Assembly: GCF_024868665.1 (NCBI RefSeq)
Contig: NC_079890.1
Span: 9,399,105-9,463,104 of the forward strand
Reading direction: 5' to 3'
Length of the DNA stretch: 64,000 nt
Origin: Triplophysa rosa
Taxonomy: Eukaryota; Chordata; Actinopteri; Cypriniformes; Nemacheilidae
Under the pieces are notes generated by a model that was given only the letters and a program-made list of their open reading frames with translations, ran no database searches and was not told where the DNA came from. The position numbers and the translations under genes are program-made. The stretch's first letter is position 1. Each line of letters begins with the position of its first letter. Shown piece after piece: positions 45,498 through 57,200 of this stretch.

Positions 45498-46569
45498 TGT
45501 CATGGCTCTGCCTCTATTAGTCATGTTTTTCTTGGTCCTGTGGCAGAGCCATGACAAAGCCTTTGGTTATGTGTGGAGAGAAACATATTATTGTCCTTTT
45601 GACAATAATATGCGTAATATATCTCTCCAGTGTCTCGTCATTGGCCCCGCCCCTCTCGTTTCCTGTATTGTTTCCCGGCCGTGTCTGATTACCCTCACCT
45701 GCCCTGTGTCGTTATCCTTAGTTTGTCTCTCCTATTTAATGCCCTCTTGTTTCTTTGTCCTGTGCTGGTGTATTGTATATGGTCCTTGTGCTGTGTGCGT
45801 TTATATGCTTCATGTTATTTGTTTCCCGAGTTCCTGCCTTGTCTTGCTCTGTGTGTCCCGTTCTGTAAGTGTGTTATTTATTATCTTAGTTCTTGTTTTT
45901 GCCCCCTCGTGGGAAGTTTTTGGTTTACAGTTTTTTGTATTTTAGTTGATCTTATCAGACACCCCCTCGTGGGTATTTCCTTTGTTCTCTGTGTTTCGTG
46001 TATTAAAGTCTTGTTTTACCCCTTCACCACCGTCTGCCTGCATTTGGGTTCGTCTCCACGCCCGTCATGACAGAATACACCAGCCAGAACTACGAACCCA
46101 GTAGGCAGCATGGGCACGAGACGGTCCCACCAGGCTCACCTCCTCTGCGGCATTCGTCAGGGGAACGATGACATCGAGGACTATCTGGATAGGTTCCTGG
46201 ATGCCGCAGAGGAAGATGTCTTCGGGGAGGAGGAGGTGGCGGTGCTTTTTAACGCCGGTCTCAGGGACCCCCTGTCACGGGCGGAGATGCGGTCGTTGAG
46301 ACCGCTGGACTTCGATGTCATGTGGCGGTACGTCATGAACCGACTGGGTTGAGTCCAGGGTCTCAACATGACACAACCACCCATCTCCGCTGGCCGCCAT
46401 ACAGGAGGGTCAGACCCTGCAGATCGGGGTTATAGGCATCGCTACACCGCTCTCCTCACCCCCTGCAGCCTCGCCACCAGTCAGCCTTGGTGGCAAGCAG
46501 GGAAGACCTGGGGGTCCTGGGGGTCCACCTCCGTGCATTTGGGTTCGTCTCCACGCCCGTCGTGACAGC
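45498..46569 (+). mobile_element. LTR retrotransposon, family 2, internally deleted (copy 4)
   Basis: A 5' LTR (45498-46072; TGTCATGGCTCTGCC to CCGTCATGACA) is followed by a 0.45 kb internal remnant. After it comes only the last ~40 bases of a 3' LTR (TTGGGTTCGTCTCCACG to GTCGTGACA, ending 46569). GCTTG occurs on both outer sides, which supports a single insertion followed by internal loss. This copy shows which internal sequence the solo LTRs once flanked. Confidence 0.75.
46110..46352 (+). pseudogene. Gag-like remnant
   Basis: An 80-codon frame reads RQGNDDIEDYLDRFLDAA, EEEVAVLFNAGLRDPLSRAEM and FDVMWRYVMNRLG. The pattern (a helix with ExYxxRF followed by FxxGLxxxL) fits the C-terminal capsid part of gypsy/Gag-like proteins. 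It starts just after the 5' LTR and has lost everything downstream. Confidence 0.5.
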
Positions 46570-47704
46570 TTGTGAGCGTGAATACAGAAAACCCATCACA
46601 AATGAATATATATGGTTGTTTACTAAACTCTACTCTACATGGTAAACAAAACAATGACGATCGCATAAAACAAACAAATACATGAAACACAAATGCGCTA
46701 GGAAGCACGGAGAGAGAAAGAGAGAGAGAGAGAGAGAGGGCATGGCAGCGATTTCTGAACACCAATAAAAATCATCTTTAACAAAGAGGCACAGACTTAA
46801 CGCAGCTATTCTATAAATAGAAATGGATACTTGCAAGGTCTGTGCTGGACCGATATCCGTATGCGCGTATAGAGATGGAATTGTTCAAAAGGTTTCAGAA
46901 GGCAGTCCTGCAGAAAGTTGTGGGCCTCGTGATCGGTCGCATGGCTTAACCACGTGGCAGCAGAAGTCCATTGTTCCTTCTTTTCTCACAGTGGGGGGGA
47001 AAAAGGCAGTCTCCGAAGAGACGCCACGAACCAAGTTTTGGAGGCAGGTATAGCAGAAGAGAAGAAAAGGAAGGGACTCCAGAGCAGGCTCGATATTTAA
47101 CCTCATGAGAGGGCATGCCCACCTGCGTTTGAATCGACCAATCAGAGTTGAGCAGGGAAGAGGTTCTTTGTCCACTCAACAGCTAATTTGCATCTTTATG
47201 ACCTCCTGGCAACTTTACAAAATACCATTCCAAATTATAACATAATGAAAAGAGAATGTTCTATGGTCACACAATATATGTAAACAAGGAGAAATTGTAA
47301 AGACAAACATTTATATATCAAATATGCTAAGGTTTGAATTGCATCAAGTCATGATTCATTCGGAGGTACGAATACAAACAAAGCCTGAATTAACTTGCCT
47401 ATTTAACAATTACAGATTATTTAAAAATGGCAAGCGCGACAACATATAACCTAGATATTTAGATATATTTATAGAAAAAGACAGTTGAATCACACAAGTT
47501 CCTATTTGTCAGAGAAGTTTCTCTGGTTAGCCTCAGATGTAAAGTTTCAGATTAGACAGAGAGACTTCTCCCCTCTGCTTTGAAGCTTAGGAGTCGTAAA
47601 ATATCCAACAGAGAAACAAAAGGTTATCAAAACTCTCTGTGAGAGGTTTTGACTCTGGTCTTTTGATGATGGCATCAAGAAACCAGGAGAAAGGGGAGTG
47701 AATA
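46570..47704. other. Intergenic; GA microsatellite, otherwise no feature
   Basis: A (GA)n run lies at about 46703-46738. The frame at 46823-47053 has no domain signature. No promoter or exon could be supported. Confidence 0.4.
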
Positions 47705-48854
47705 TGGCAAGCCGAATTAGCTTTTAATCATTCTCAGGATATGAATTTTTGATATCAACAATTCAATTTTTACTAGTAAAAATTATAATTCTTGATATCA
47801 AGAATAGAATTTCTACTAGTAACAATTGCTATTTTTGATATCAGTAATTACATTTTCATTAGTAAAAATGTGAATTACAATGACGTCATCACTCATCAAA
47901 AATTGAATTTCAACTAGTAACAAACGTAATTCTTGATATCTGTAATTGCATTTTTACTAGTTAAATATCACAATAGGCTGCCATTCAAATTCAATTTCAG
48001 ATATCAATAATTCATTTCTTATACGTTAAAAATCTTATTTCAGATATCAGAAATGCAATTCTTACTAGTAAAAAACATAATTTTTGTTATCAAAATGTAA
48101 CTTGTTGCTAGTAAAAATGAATTCAAGAAATGAAATCAAGAATTCAATTTTTACTAGTTGAAATGCTCATTCTTGATATCTGTAAATGAATTTTAACATG
48201 TTGCATTTGGTATTTCTGACATCAGGAAATAGATTTCTGATATCAATAAATCTGAGAGTAATTGTAGATATCTAAAATGGCTTTCTTACTAGCAACAATC
48301 ACATTGTTGATATCAAGAATTAACATTGTCACTAGTGAAAATGTAATTATTGATATCAGAAATTGGCATTTTTACATGTAGTAATTCAATTGTTGATATC
48401 AAGAATAGACATTACCACTAGTAACCACACAATTGTTGATATCAAAAATTATGTTTTTTACTAGTAAGAATTGCATTTCTGATATCTGAAATAAGATTTT
48501 TAACATGTAAGAAATGAATTATTGATATCTGAAATTGAATTTGAATGGCAGCTGTTGTGATATTTAACTAGTAAAAATGCAATTACAGATATCAAGAATG
48601 ACGTTTTTTACTAGTTGAAATTCAATTTTTGATATCATGAATGTACATTTCTGCGAGTGATGACGTCATTGTTGATATCAAGAATTCACATTTTTACTAG
48701 TGAAAATGTAATTACTGATATCAAAAACAGCAATTGTTACTAGTAAAAATTTGATATCAACAATTCAGAATTATCATTTTTACTAGTAAAAACTGAATTG
48801 TTGATATCAAAGATTCATATCCTGAGAATGATTAAAAGCTAATTCGGCTTGCCA
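47705..48854. mobile_element. TA-flanked DNA element B, built of ACTAGT/GATATC repeats
   Basis: Ends TGGCAAGCCGAATTAGC and its inverted complement, flanked by TA on both sides (47703-47704 and 48855-48856). Arms of about 420 bp (47705 to ~48120, and ~48440 to 48854) are inverted copies. Virtually the whole 1150 bp is an irregular array in which the palindrome ACTAGT and the palindrome GATATC alternate about every 18-25 bp, joined by AAAAAT and AATT-rich spacers. No ORF. It shares TA target, TGG-start and repeat-filled arm design with element A (571-5361). Confidence 0.8.
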
Positions 48855-48987
48855 TAAGTGAAGGGGGTTGATGGCTCTTCTTTCAATGACTCCGACCATT
48901 TGGCTTATGCTAAATTCTCTACACACACACTGTAGAGTATAAAGTAAAACAAATTTTATTGTTTCTTGGGTTGCTTAATGTTAATGT

Positions 48988-49101
48988 TAATTCACACTGA
49001 TCCAACAAAGTTTGAAACCCCTGGTGTTTGTTGGATCAATGTCTATGAGAATGTCAGTGTTGGAGTTTGTTGACATTTGTAATGTGGATCAGTGTGAATT
49101 A
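48988..49101. mobile_element. Tiny inverted-end repeat (about 114 bp)
   Basis: TTAATTCACACTGATCC at the left and GGATCAGTGTGAATTATA at the right are inverted, with a second inner pair CCAACAAA / TTTGTTG. It has the shape of a minimal MITE; no family name assigned. Confidence 0.55.
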
Positions 49102-49540
49102 TAGCCTTTAAAATATCCAAAGACCCAAACTCTTAATAAGCGCCCCTATTTTTGAGCATTTTATTGATTGCAAAAACATGTTCAGAACATGTATTGAATT
49201 ATTTTAGCTTTCAAATGATGTATAGTTTTTGATTGAAGAATAATGTAAAACAAAGTTAATATCTATGCAGACACATTTAAAACTCCTTTTCCATTGGCCC
49301 TGTGCATGTTAAGGGGTTTAAAAAATGTATGCATGAAATGTGCCATTAGAGATATCCCTAAAACCCACACTACAGAGCATTTTGCAACACGCAAACAACA
49401 GTGCACTTCCTCCTTCAGTCATATTATGTTTCACATTTTCTCTTTGTTGTATGTTTGCTCTTATACTGTGTAATATTAAAAATCTGTAACAGGAAGAGCT
49501 TCTGGGCCAATGATTGCAAAACATCTTGCAAAATACCCAC

Positions 49541-49722
49541 ATAGCAAAATTGGTTTGGCCCAGTGATGGTCCACACAACCCACATTCACTTGGCCCACAT
49601 ACAGCAATGAATTACGGTCCATGAGTTGACCAGGTCTGGTTGTCAGAACTTGGCCACATACAGCCCATGGCATAGCCATATCTCAGCCAATTGTATGACT
49701 GGTCACACATATACGGGTGCTG
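49541..49722. repeat. GGCCCACATAC-type dispersed repeat
   Basis: Contains repeated TTGGCCCA(C/G) and CCACATACAGC motifs, and appears to continue past the Tc1 insertion (TCTGGGCCAAATAATAC at about 51301). The Tc1 element therefore seems to have inserted into it. Confidence 0.45.
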
Positions 49723-49723
49723 G

Positions 49724-51271
49724 TCATATAATTAGAATATCATCAAAAAGTTGATTTATTTCACTAATTCCATTCAAAAAGTGAAACTTGTATATTATAT
49801 TCATTCATTACACACAGACTGATATATTTCAAATGTTTATTTCTTTTAATTTGATGATTATAACTGACAACTAATGAAAATCCCAAATTCAGTATCTCAG
49901 AAAATTAGAATATTACTTAAGACCAATACAAAGAAAGGATTTTTAGAAATCTTGGCCAACTGAAAAGTATGAACATGAAAAGTATGAGCATGTACAGCAC
50001 TCAATACTTAGTTGGGGCTCCTTTTGCCTGAATTACTGCAGCAATGCGGCGTGGCATGGAGTCGATCAGTCTGTGGCACTGCTCAGGTGTTATGAGAGCC
50101 CAGGTTGCTCTGATAGTGGCCTTCAGCTCTTCTGCATTGTTGGGTCTGGCATATCGCATCTTCCTCTTCACAATACCCCATAGATTTTCTATGGGGTTAA
50201 GGTCAGGCGAGTTTGCTGGCCAATTAAGAACAGGGATACCATGGTCCTTAAACCAGGTACTGGTAGCTTTGGCACTGTGTGCAGGTGCCAAGTCCTGTTG
50301 GAAAATGAAATCTGCATCTCCATAAAGTTGGTCAGCAGCAGGAAGCATCAGAAGCGTCTCGCCTGGGCTAAAGACAAAAAGGACTGGACTGCTGCTGAGT
50401 GGTCCAAAGTTATGTTCTCTGATGAAAGTAAATTTTGCATTTCCTTTGGAAATCAGGGTCCCAGAGTCTGGAGGAAGAGAGGAGAGGCACAGAATCCACG
50501 TTGCTTGAGGTCCAGTGTAAAGTTTCCACAGTCAGTGATGGTTTGGGGTGCCATGTCATCTGCTGGTGTTGGTCCACTGTGTTTTCTGAGGTCCAAGGTC
50601 AACGCAGCCGTATACCAGGAAGTTTTAGAGCACTTCATGCTTCCTGCTGCTGACCAACTTTATGGAGATGCAGATTTCATTTTCCAACAGGACTTGGCAC
50701 CTGCACACAGTGCCAAAGCTACCAGTACCTGGTTTAAGGACCATGGTATCCCTGTTCTTAATTGGCCAGCAAACTCGCCTGACCTTAACCCCATAGAAAA
50801 TCTATGGGGTATTGTGAAGAGGAAGATGCGATATGCCAGACCCAACAATGCAGAAGAGCTGAAGGCCACTATCAGAGCAACCTGGGCTCTCATAACACCT
50901 GAGCAGTGCCACAGACTGATCGACTCCATGCCACGCCGCATTGCTGCAGTAATTCAGGCAAAAGGAGCCCCAACTAAGTATTGAGTGCTGTACATGCTCA
51001 TACTTTTCAAGTTCATACTTTTCAGTTGGCCAAGATTTCTAAAAATCCTTTCTTTGTATTGGTCTTAAGTAATATTCTAATTTTCTGAGATACTGAATTT
51101 GGGATTTTCATTAGTTGTCAGTTATAATCATCAAATTAAAAGAAATAAACATTTGAAATATATCAGTCTGTGTGTAATGAATGAATATAATATACAAGTT
51201 TCACTTTTTGAATGGAATTAGTGAAATAAATCAACTTTTTGATGATATTCTAATTATATGACCAGCACCTG
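49724..51271 (+). mobile_element. Tc1/mariner element rearranged into a snapback
   Basis: Ends CGGGTGCTGGTCATATAATT and inverted CAGGTGCTGGTCATATAATT, flanked by TA. The left arm (49724-50348) is the reverse complement of the right arm (50637-51271) over about 625 bp, leaving a unique loop of about 290 bp. The right arm holds the C-terminal half of a Tc1 transposase on the plus strand; the left arm holds the same half on the minus strand. The N-terminal DNA-binding half is missing. It is thus an inverted duplication within a former 1.3-1.6 kb Tc1 copy. Confidence 0.9.
50334..50984 (+). pseudogene. Tc1 transposase catalytic domain, N-terminus lost
   Basis: From about 50334 the frame reads SRKHQKRLAWAKDKKDW, then VMFSDESKFC (first catalytic Asp), PQSVMVWGAMSSAGVGPL, DADFIFQQDLAPAHSA (second Asp) and WPANSPDLNPIENLWG (Glu), ending at TATTGA in 50982-50984. 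Thirty-four residues separate the second Asp and the Glu, so the DD34E catalytic triad of Tc1 is intact. The helix-turn-helix half that binds the terminal repeats is absent: upstream sequence is the inverted duplicate of the 3' half. The encoded product could not bind the ends, and the reading frame upstream of 50334 (from 50241) is antisense to the left arm. Confidence 0.9.
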
Positions 51272-51739
51272 TATATATTCCCACAGTTCTATATTTTACA
51301 TCTGGGCCAAATAATACACTAATACCCAGCTAACAAAACTGTTATAAGAACGTTCATTTTTTCCATGTTTTTGAATAAGTTTTAAAAACTTTTTTAATGT
51401 TTTAAGAACGTAGTGAATAAGTACCTTTACTTAGTATAGTCAAACATTTGTTTCTTGAAGAGGCATTAACATTAATCCATTTTGATAGATCCAATTACCT
51501 GTATGGATATGACTAATCCTGATCCATCATGATGCCACATAATATTCCATTCTATTCTGTTACATGTCTATAGGTTCAGGGATTAGAGTCCAGTAGCTCT
51601 TGCACTAAGCTTCAGTATAGATCTCTCTTTGTCAAAATATCAACCCACAGAGAACCCGTCAGAATTTAAATAATCTCCCAAAAATAACACACACACAGGC
51701 TGCTTTGATGGGCATATAGGAGATGAGCATATTAGTAAG

Positions 51740-52304
51740 TGTCAAGGATACATGGAAGAAAGAACCCAATTGCAGGCAGCGGGGATGAAGGGGTTAACAA
51801 AGGATATTTATTATACAAAAACACAAAACAAAGACCCACAGTGGGGTATAACAAGACAAGCGGGGTAATGACAGGACATAGACTAACTATCACTAAACTG
51901 AAATAAACAACATTAGACATAAACTAGACTGAAAACTTACTAACATGACTGGGGTTTTCACAGAAAACAGGAACACAGCAGTACACAGGAAATTCACACA
52001 GCGTACACAGGAAATTCACACAGCAAACACAACGTAATCCACGAACACAAGACAAAGAAACAAGAGGGTATTTGTAGGGGAACACAAACAAGGGATAACG
52101 ACACAGGGCAGGTGTGGGTAATGAAACACTCAGGGAAGGATAACAAGGAAACGAGATGGCGGGAACAGAGACGAGACACTGGAGAGAACGTATATTATTG
52201 TCAAAAGGACAATAATATGTTTCTCTCCACACATAACCAAAGACTTTGTCATGGCTCTGCTACAGGACCAAGAAAAACATGACTAAGGAAGCAGAGCCAT
52301 GACA
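51740..52304 (-). mobile_element. Solo LTR, family 2, copy 5
   Basis: Reverse-orientation copy starting TGTCAAGGATACATGG and ending GCCATGACA, flanked by AGTAAG on both sides. GAACCCAATTGCAGGCAGC, GGGGTTAACAAAGG and the distal GGCAGGTGTGGGTAATGAAAC blocks match copies 2 and 3. No internal sequence remains. Confidence 0.85.
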
Positions 52305-53815
52305 AGTAAGCAAACAGAACTACAATTTAAACAACAATGGTTATTTTTTTAATTTACCTTTACATTTATTCATTTAGCAAAAGCTTTTTTCCAAAGCGAC
52401 TTACAGATAAACTTTGTTGTCATACTGTATTGCTCAAGCCGTACACACACTTGGTCATGGCGGTTGTTTAAGTTAGATCCAGATTGCTCAATGTAATGCA
52501 AGACTATGCGGTCTGAAGACACGAATGCATGAAAACATTACAGAACACTAACATTGTGTTGTGCAGACACACATGCACGCACACGCACAAAAAAACATTT
52601 TGCCGATTCACTGAGCAAATAATTATCTAAAGAACTGCAACTGAGAACAGTCACTGGCCTAGATATGAATCCATAAAGCAATTATATTTCTCATGTAAGA
52701 CAAAACTTCTTATCTCTTTACTGACCTTGAAGCAGTTCTGGGTTGCCATGTATTTTAATTACATCAAAGCTAGGCCCTTACATTGTTGATATTCTTTGGG
52801 TTTACAAATGCATAACTATGTTTTTGTGTCACACAAAACTTTTGGTTTTAATGGTATTATTTTTCTACATGAAACAGCACTAGAGCACAATCAATATGTA
52901 GTACTCCACCCTCAAGAGCTGACCTATCACAGCATTTCAATCCTTTCATAAGCACTCAATATTGTTTTAGGAGAGAGGCAGTGGAGTCGAGAGGAAGTGA
53001 GGGTAGTGAGTAGGAGAAACATTCCAACTCCTTTAATCAAATGGTGAGATTTGCTTGCTCAGACAAAGAGTCTAGAAAAAACGAAAGAAGTCACATTCTT
53101 CAAGTAAACAAATCACTTAATGTACTGTAGAGAAAATAGGCCACAAAATTAAAAGGACAGAAATGAGCATACAGTAAACATGTCAGGTATACATACAATC
53201 ATGTTTTGTAAATTTATGACAAGAATAAATAAGCATTTATGTAAATATATAGCAAAAAAAAAACTACAGTACAGAGGAAAAGAGAAACGGAAGTCACAAT
53301 ATATAAAAGGCCTACTATGTGCTTTGGTGGTAAGACACATAGAACTATGTAGAACATGTAGAAGCTATTCAAATAGTGACTGAGATCAGTCTCTCATGTC
53401 TGTGCATGTCTGACATGCAGATTAATTTGGAAAATTTATTTTGATTTGCTTCAGATTTTTGCCAGATCTATTTGTAGCATAATTATCTTAAGTCTTGCAT
53501 CTGGAAAGAAGATTGTTACTACATTAATGGAAGCCATCTTGTCAGCTTTAACAACCAAAATAACGAAAACCACAGGTGCTGTGAGAATATGCAAATATGT
53601 CACATTCTCATTAATATTGAAGCAGTAAGAGGCCAACACAGTAGGTGGCGATAATAGACATTATTGTTTGTGTTACCTGAAATAAAACCAAAAAGAAGAA
53701 GACGAAAAGGAAGCAGAAGCATCCAGAAAGTGAGGTGAATTAAGGAATATTGCTATGTCGGTAGGTAAAATAATCGTGTAATTTAAAAAGTATTTATATT
53801 AAATATTATGTAAGC
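52305..53815. other. Intergenic; short SINE-like piece, otherwise nothing seen
   Basis: At 52365-52410, CATTTAGCAAAAGC and CCAAAGCGACTTACAG match the conserved core found in fish V-SINEs (from memory). The rest is AT-rich. I looked for upstream exons of the integrase gene here and found none that I can support. Confidence 0.4.
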
Positions 53816-54110
53816 TTGATAGAAATGGCATCAGTAAATTCACAAGGATTGTGTCGTGGCACACGTAATCTTTTTCTATCAATGTTGTTACGTGGTTGGT
53901 ATGAATTTTCTACCTTCACACGTGCCTGTCAGTTGGTAATACCTAGAATTTCAAAATCAAGTGCAGGTGGTAGATCCTTCTCCTATCTAGCGCCTAAACT
54001 TTGGAATAGTCTTCCCTGCACTGTCCGGGAGGCAGACACACTCTGTCAGTTTAAATCTAGATTTTACTGTAGCCATATTACATTGCTAAGTAGCAAATGC
54101 CTGATTTATA
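53816..54110 (+). pseudogene. LINE (L2-like) RT C-terminal fragment
   Basis: Reads TRACQLVIPRISKSSAGGRS, FSYLAPKLWNSLPCTVREAD and LCQFKSRFYCSHI. The APKLWNSLP...R.AD....FK(S/K)(R/H)L pattern is the very end of L2-type LINE ORF2. The frame is a remnant that runs on into unrelated sequence to 54292 and lies right against the first exon of the integrase gene. Confidence 0.75.
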
Positions 54111-54292
54111 TCTTAGTGGCATTTTTATTAATAAAATACCAATGTGCTGTATGGTGGCTAAAAATAAAAAATATTGTGTTTTGTAAAAATATATTGGCCA
54201 AGGCAATATATTGGTCTTTCACTAATATTTGTCGTCCTCACCAACTTGTTTCAACTGGCTATTTTTCTAGACTTTTTTATGTTGCTTTTTAG

Positions 54293-57200
54293 GTGAGCTC
54301 TTGTCACCGTTGCCAACTGAATGACCCCCTTAAGACTGCTGTGCCAGTCTTGCATTCCATTAAGGTACTGCTTACAATAACCTTGTTTACCGTTTTACCA
54401 GCATTTGACTGATGCTAATTTTGTGCCATGCAGGTGAAAGAAGCTTGGGAGGTCCTTGGTTTGGATTTAATTGGACCTCTGCCAGAAACAGCACGTACCA
54501 ACAAGTATGTCCTTACCATGACCGACCTGTACACCAAGTGGGTGATTGCAGAACCAATGCAGTCTAAGACAGCAGCTGAGGTGTCTGCAATAATAACCAC
54601 AAAATTGTACTCGTTCGGCATTGTTAGGAAGATTATTACTGACCAAGGGAAGGAGTTTGTTAACAAGGTGAAGTTTTGTAAAGGTTTCATTATGTTTCGC
54701 CCCACTCTAGTCTCAACATATATGTTGTTGTCTCCAATTAGTCTTGCAAATTTAACTGATGATCCCTCTGCAGCTCAACGACAGCATTTTCAGTGCACTG
54801 AAAATCAAACACGCCGTCTCCAGTGCTTACCATCCCCAGACCAATGGGCAGGTAACTCTTTGGTTGTATGTCTATTGGAAGTCCCATTGTTGTCTTGCAG
54901 TTATTCATCAACTTTATAAATACAGTACATTGATTTAACAGGATGAAAGAACCAATCAGAATATCAAGCGGACCCTCAGGAAGTATGTGAATGACAACCA
55001 CAATGACTGGGACCTCCACCTTCCTGCTGTGGTGTATGGGATCAACACTGCCAATCAGGTTCTCTCTTAACATGCTTATTATATTTTTAATATCTACAGT
55101 TAATTGTCAATGGTAAAACTGAATTGAAGAATTTATTAAATATTACCATTAAAGCGGGGGTAACACACAGAGATTTTGCCAATCTCATGTTAATCCTGAG
55201 CAATCTAGAGTAGTATTGCATTCTTTATATCTCCGAAGAGTCTTTAGTTTTATCATAAAATACAGATACAGATGTACAATTCTGTATTTGACAAATAAAG
55301 CTAAATAAAGTAGTGAATTACTATTGGAATTAGACCTTGGCATAGGCTGTTCCATGTATTTTATTTGCTGTGATTCTACATTATATGTAACTCTTAGCCT
55401 TTGTTATGTCACTGTTACACTGTATACAGTCTCTGCCTCGATAGATACCATCACCAGTTCCTTATACTTTTCAAAGTTGGCTTGACTGAGACTCCATTGA
55501 TCTGTTGGTTGCAAAAAATCCCTTCAAGATAGAGACCAGATCATTTGTTTTCAATGAGTTTTCATTTTTGGGTATTGTTGTTATTTGTAGGTTCTTAGCA
55601 ACATAGAGAAAGCACAGAGCAGGCAACAAAAGTCATTCCAAAATAGTAAGAGCAAGTATGTGCGAGAATGTTCAATTGAGGCTGGCGATGATGTTCTGCT
55701 CTCTGGGGACCCCAAGAAAATGAGGACAGGAGACACATTGACAAGTCAGCACCAGGGACCATATTCTGTGGCCAACATCTCTTCCAAAGGTGTGGCCACC
55801 ATTGTAAAAGGGTCAGTCTGCAAGAGGGTCAGTGTGTCAAGACTAAGGACATACTACAGATTGAAAAGTAAGATTTTAATAAAATCTGTATAAAATGGTT
55901 TACAATTAAATGCAAGATTTAAAAAAATATTGCATGTGTGTCTGTAATTCCTCTTGTTACCAATTGTCACTTAATTGTGTATCATCAGATGGACCAAATG
56001 AGATGCGGTTTCTCCAGGACCATGGTTACTCAACATTTAAATGGCAGATAGATCATCCATATGCTTGTTCAGGAGCAAAGTGGGAGAAGATCTTGAGCCC
56101 TATTCAAGATGAACTGGTAAGCATTCTGTTTATTTATCTTTGAATTGTTTATTCATAACCATTAATTAATCATATCAAACATTCTTCATTTTTAGTTAAA
56201 GTATGTGTTGGATGAAAATCGTCCACCAGGAGAACTGATTGTAAAGCAGGGCAAAATTTGCCTTACACGAGAAGACTTCTGGAGCCTGGGTTTAAGCCAG
56301 TTTATGGAATCTAATGAGCGTATGTTTTATTGTGTTACTCCGATAATGCATAATGTTACACATGACAGATTTCACAGGGATGTAATCGTTCTGCAATTAA
56401 TTTCAGATTGGAAATGCTTGCCTTAAAATTATGGAAGAAGCTGCACGAAGACATGTACTGTATTACTATTATATCTTTTAAAAAGATTTTTATTTGATGC
56501 ATGCATGTTTAATAACTTTAAATGTTCTTTCCACCAGGGAAAAAGTGTTCACATTATGGACCTTTATGTTGTTCCAACCTGGAAGAACAAAAATGTGTAC
56601 CCAGTGCATGTTTTGCCTGTAAGTTATTTTTTGCTATCATACACTCATCAACCAAGAAACTCTTTTGAGAACAGGCACAGAAGTATGTTTTTTGTCCATG
56701 CATATTGTTTTGTTCCAATACTAATAGGAAAATGTGGGGTCCACGGATGCCGTAGTATTTCCAGCTCGGAGCAGGCAGCCAGATGAAGCTGATCATTATC
56801 TGCTCTGTGTTAAGTTTCTTTTCTCTAATATTTTTAGCCGTAATATTTAAATTCAACAGATAGGGTTAGTGAGTTCTATTTTCATTGATATTAACAAAAT
56901 ACCCATTGCAGGTTATGTTGGTAGCTAAGAGGGAGATACTTTTTCTTGATTCTCTTTGCCCTGATGGTTTTGGAGATAAGACTTACAGAACCATATTTAG
57001 GTTGAGACCTAAGATAATTTACTGGCCTTTTTCCAGGCATGTTATTTGGTTACAGTTTCCAAAAGGAGCCTCGTTCTCAGGCTTCAAGTTTGTATAGAGC
57101 CTCGTTCACAGGCTTCAAGTTCATCAAAGAGTAGTTCTCAGGCTGCACACCTGATAATTTAATTGCACGTTATGTAATTTTGTGTTCTCTATGGAATCCC

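Noticed and set aside
45502..46070. Two long overlapping open frames
   Set aside because: Both are readings of the family 2 LTR; no protein motif and frames differ between copies.
46823..47179. Overlapping frames on both strands near 46.8-47.2 kb
   Set aside because: Mutual shadows without domain signature or splice context.
47705..48854. Regularly spaced repeats considered as a CRISPR-like array
   Set aside because: The context is vertebrate; the repeats are palindromic 6-mers in inverted arms with TA target duplication, as in a DNA transposon.
50001..50348. Minus-strand Tc1 transposase frame as a second gene
   Set aside because: It is the inverted duplicate of 50637-50984, part of the snapback, not an independent transposase gene.
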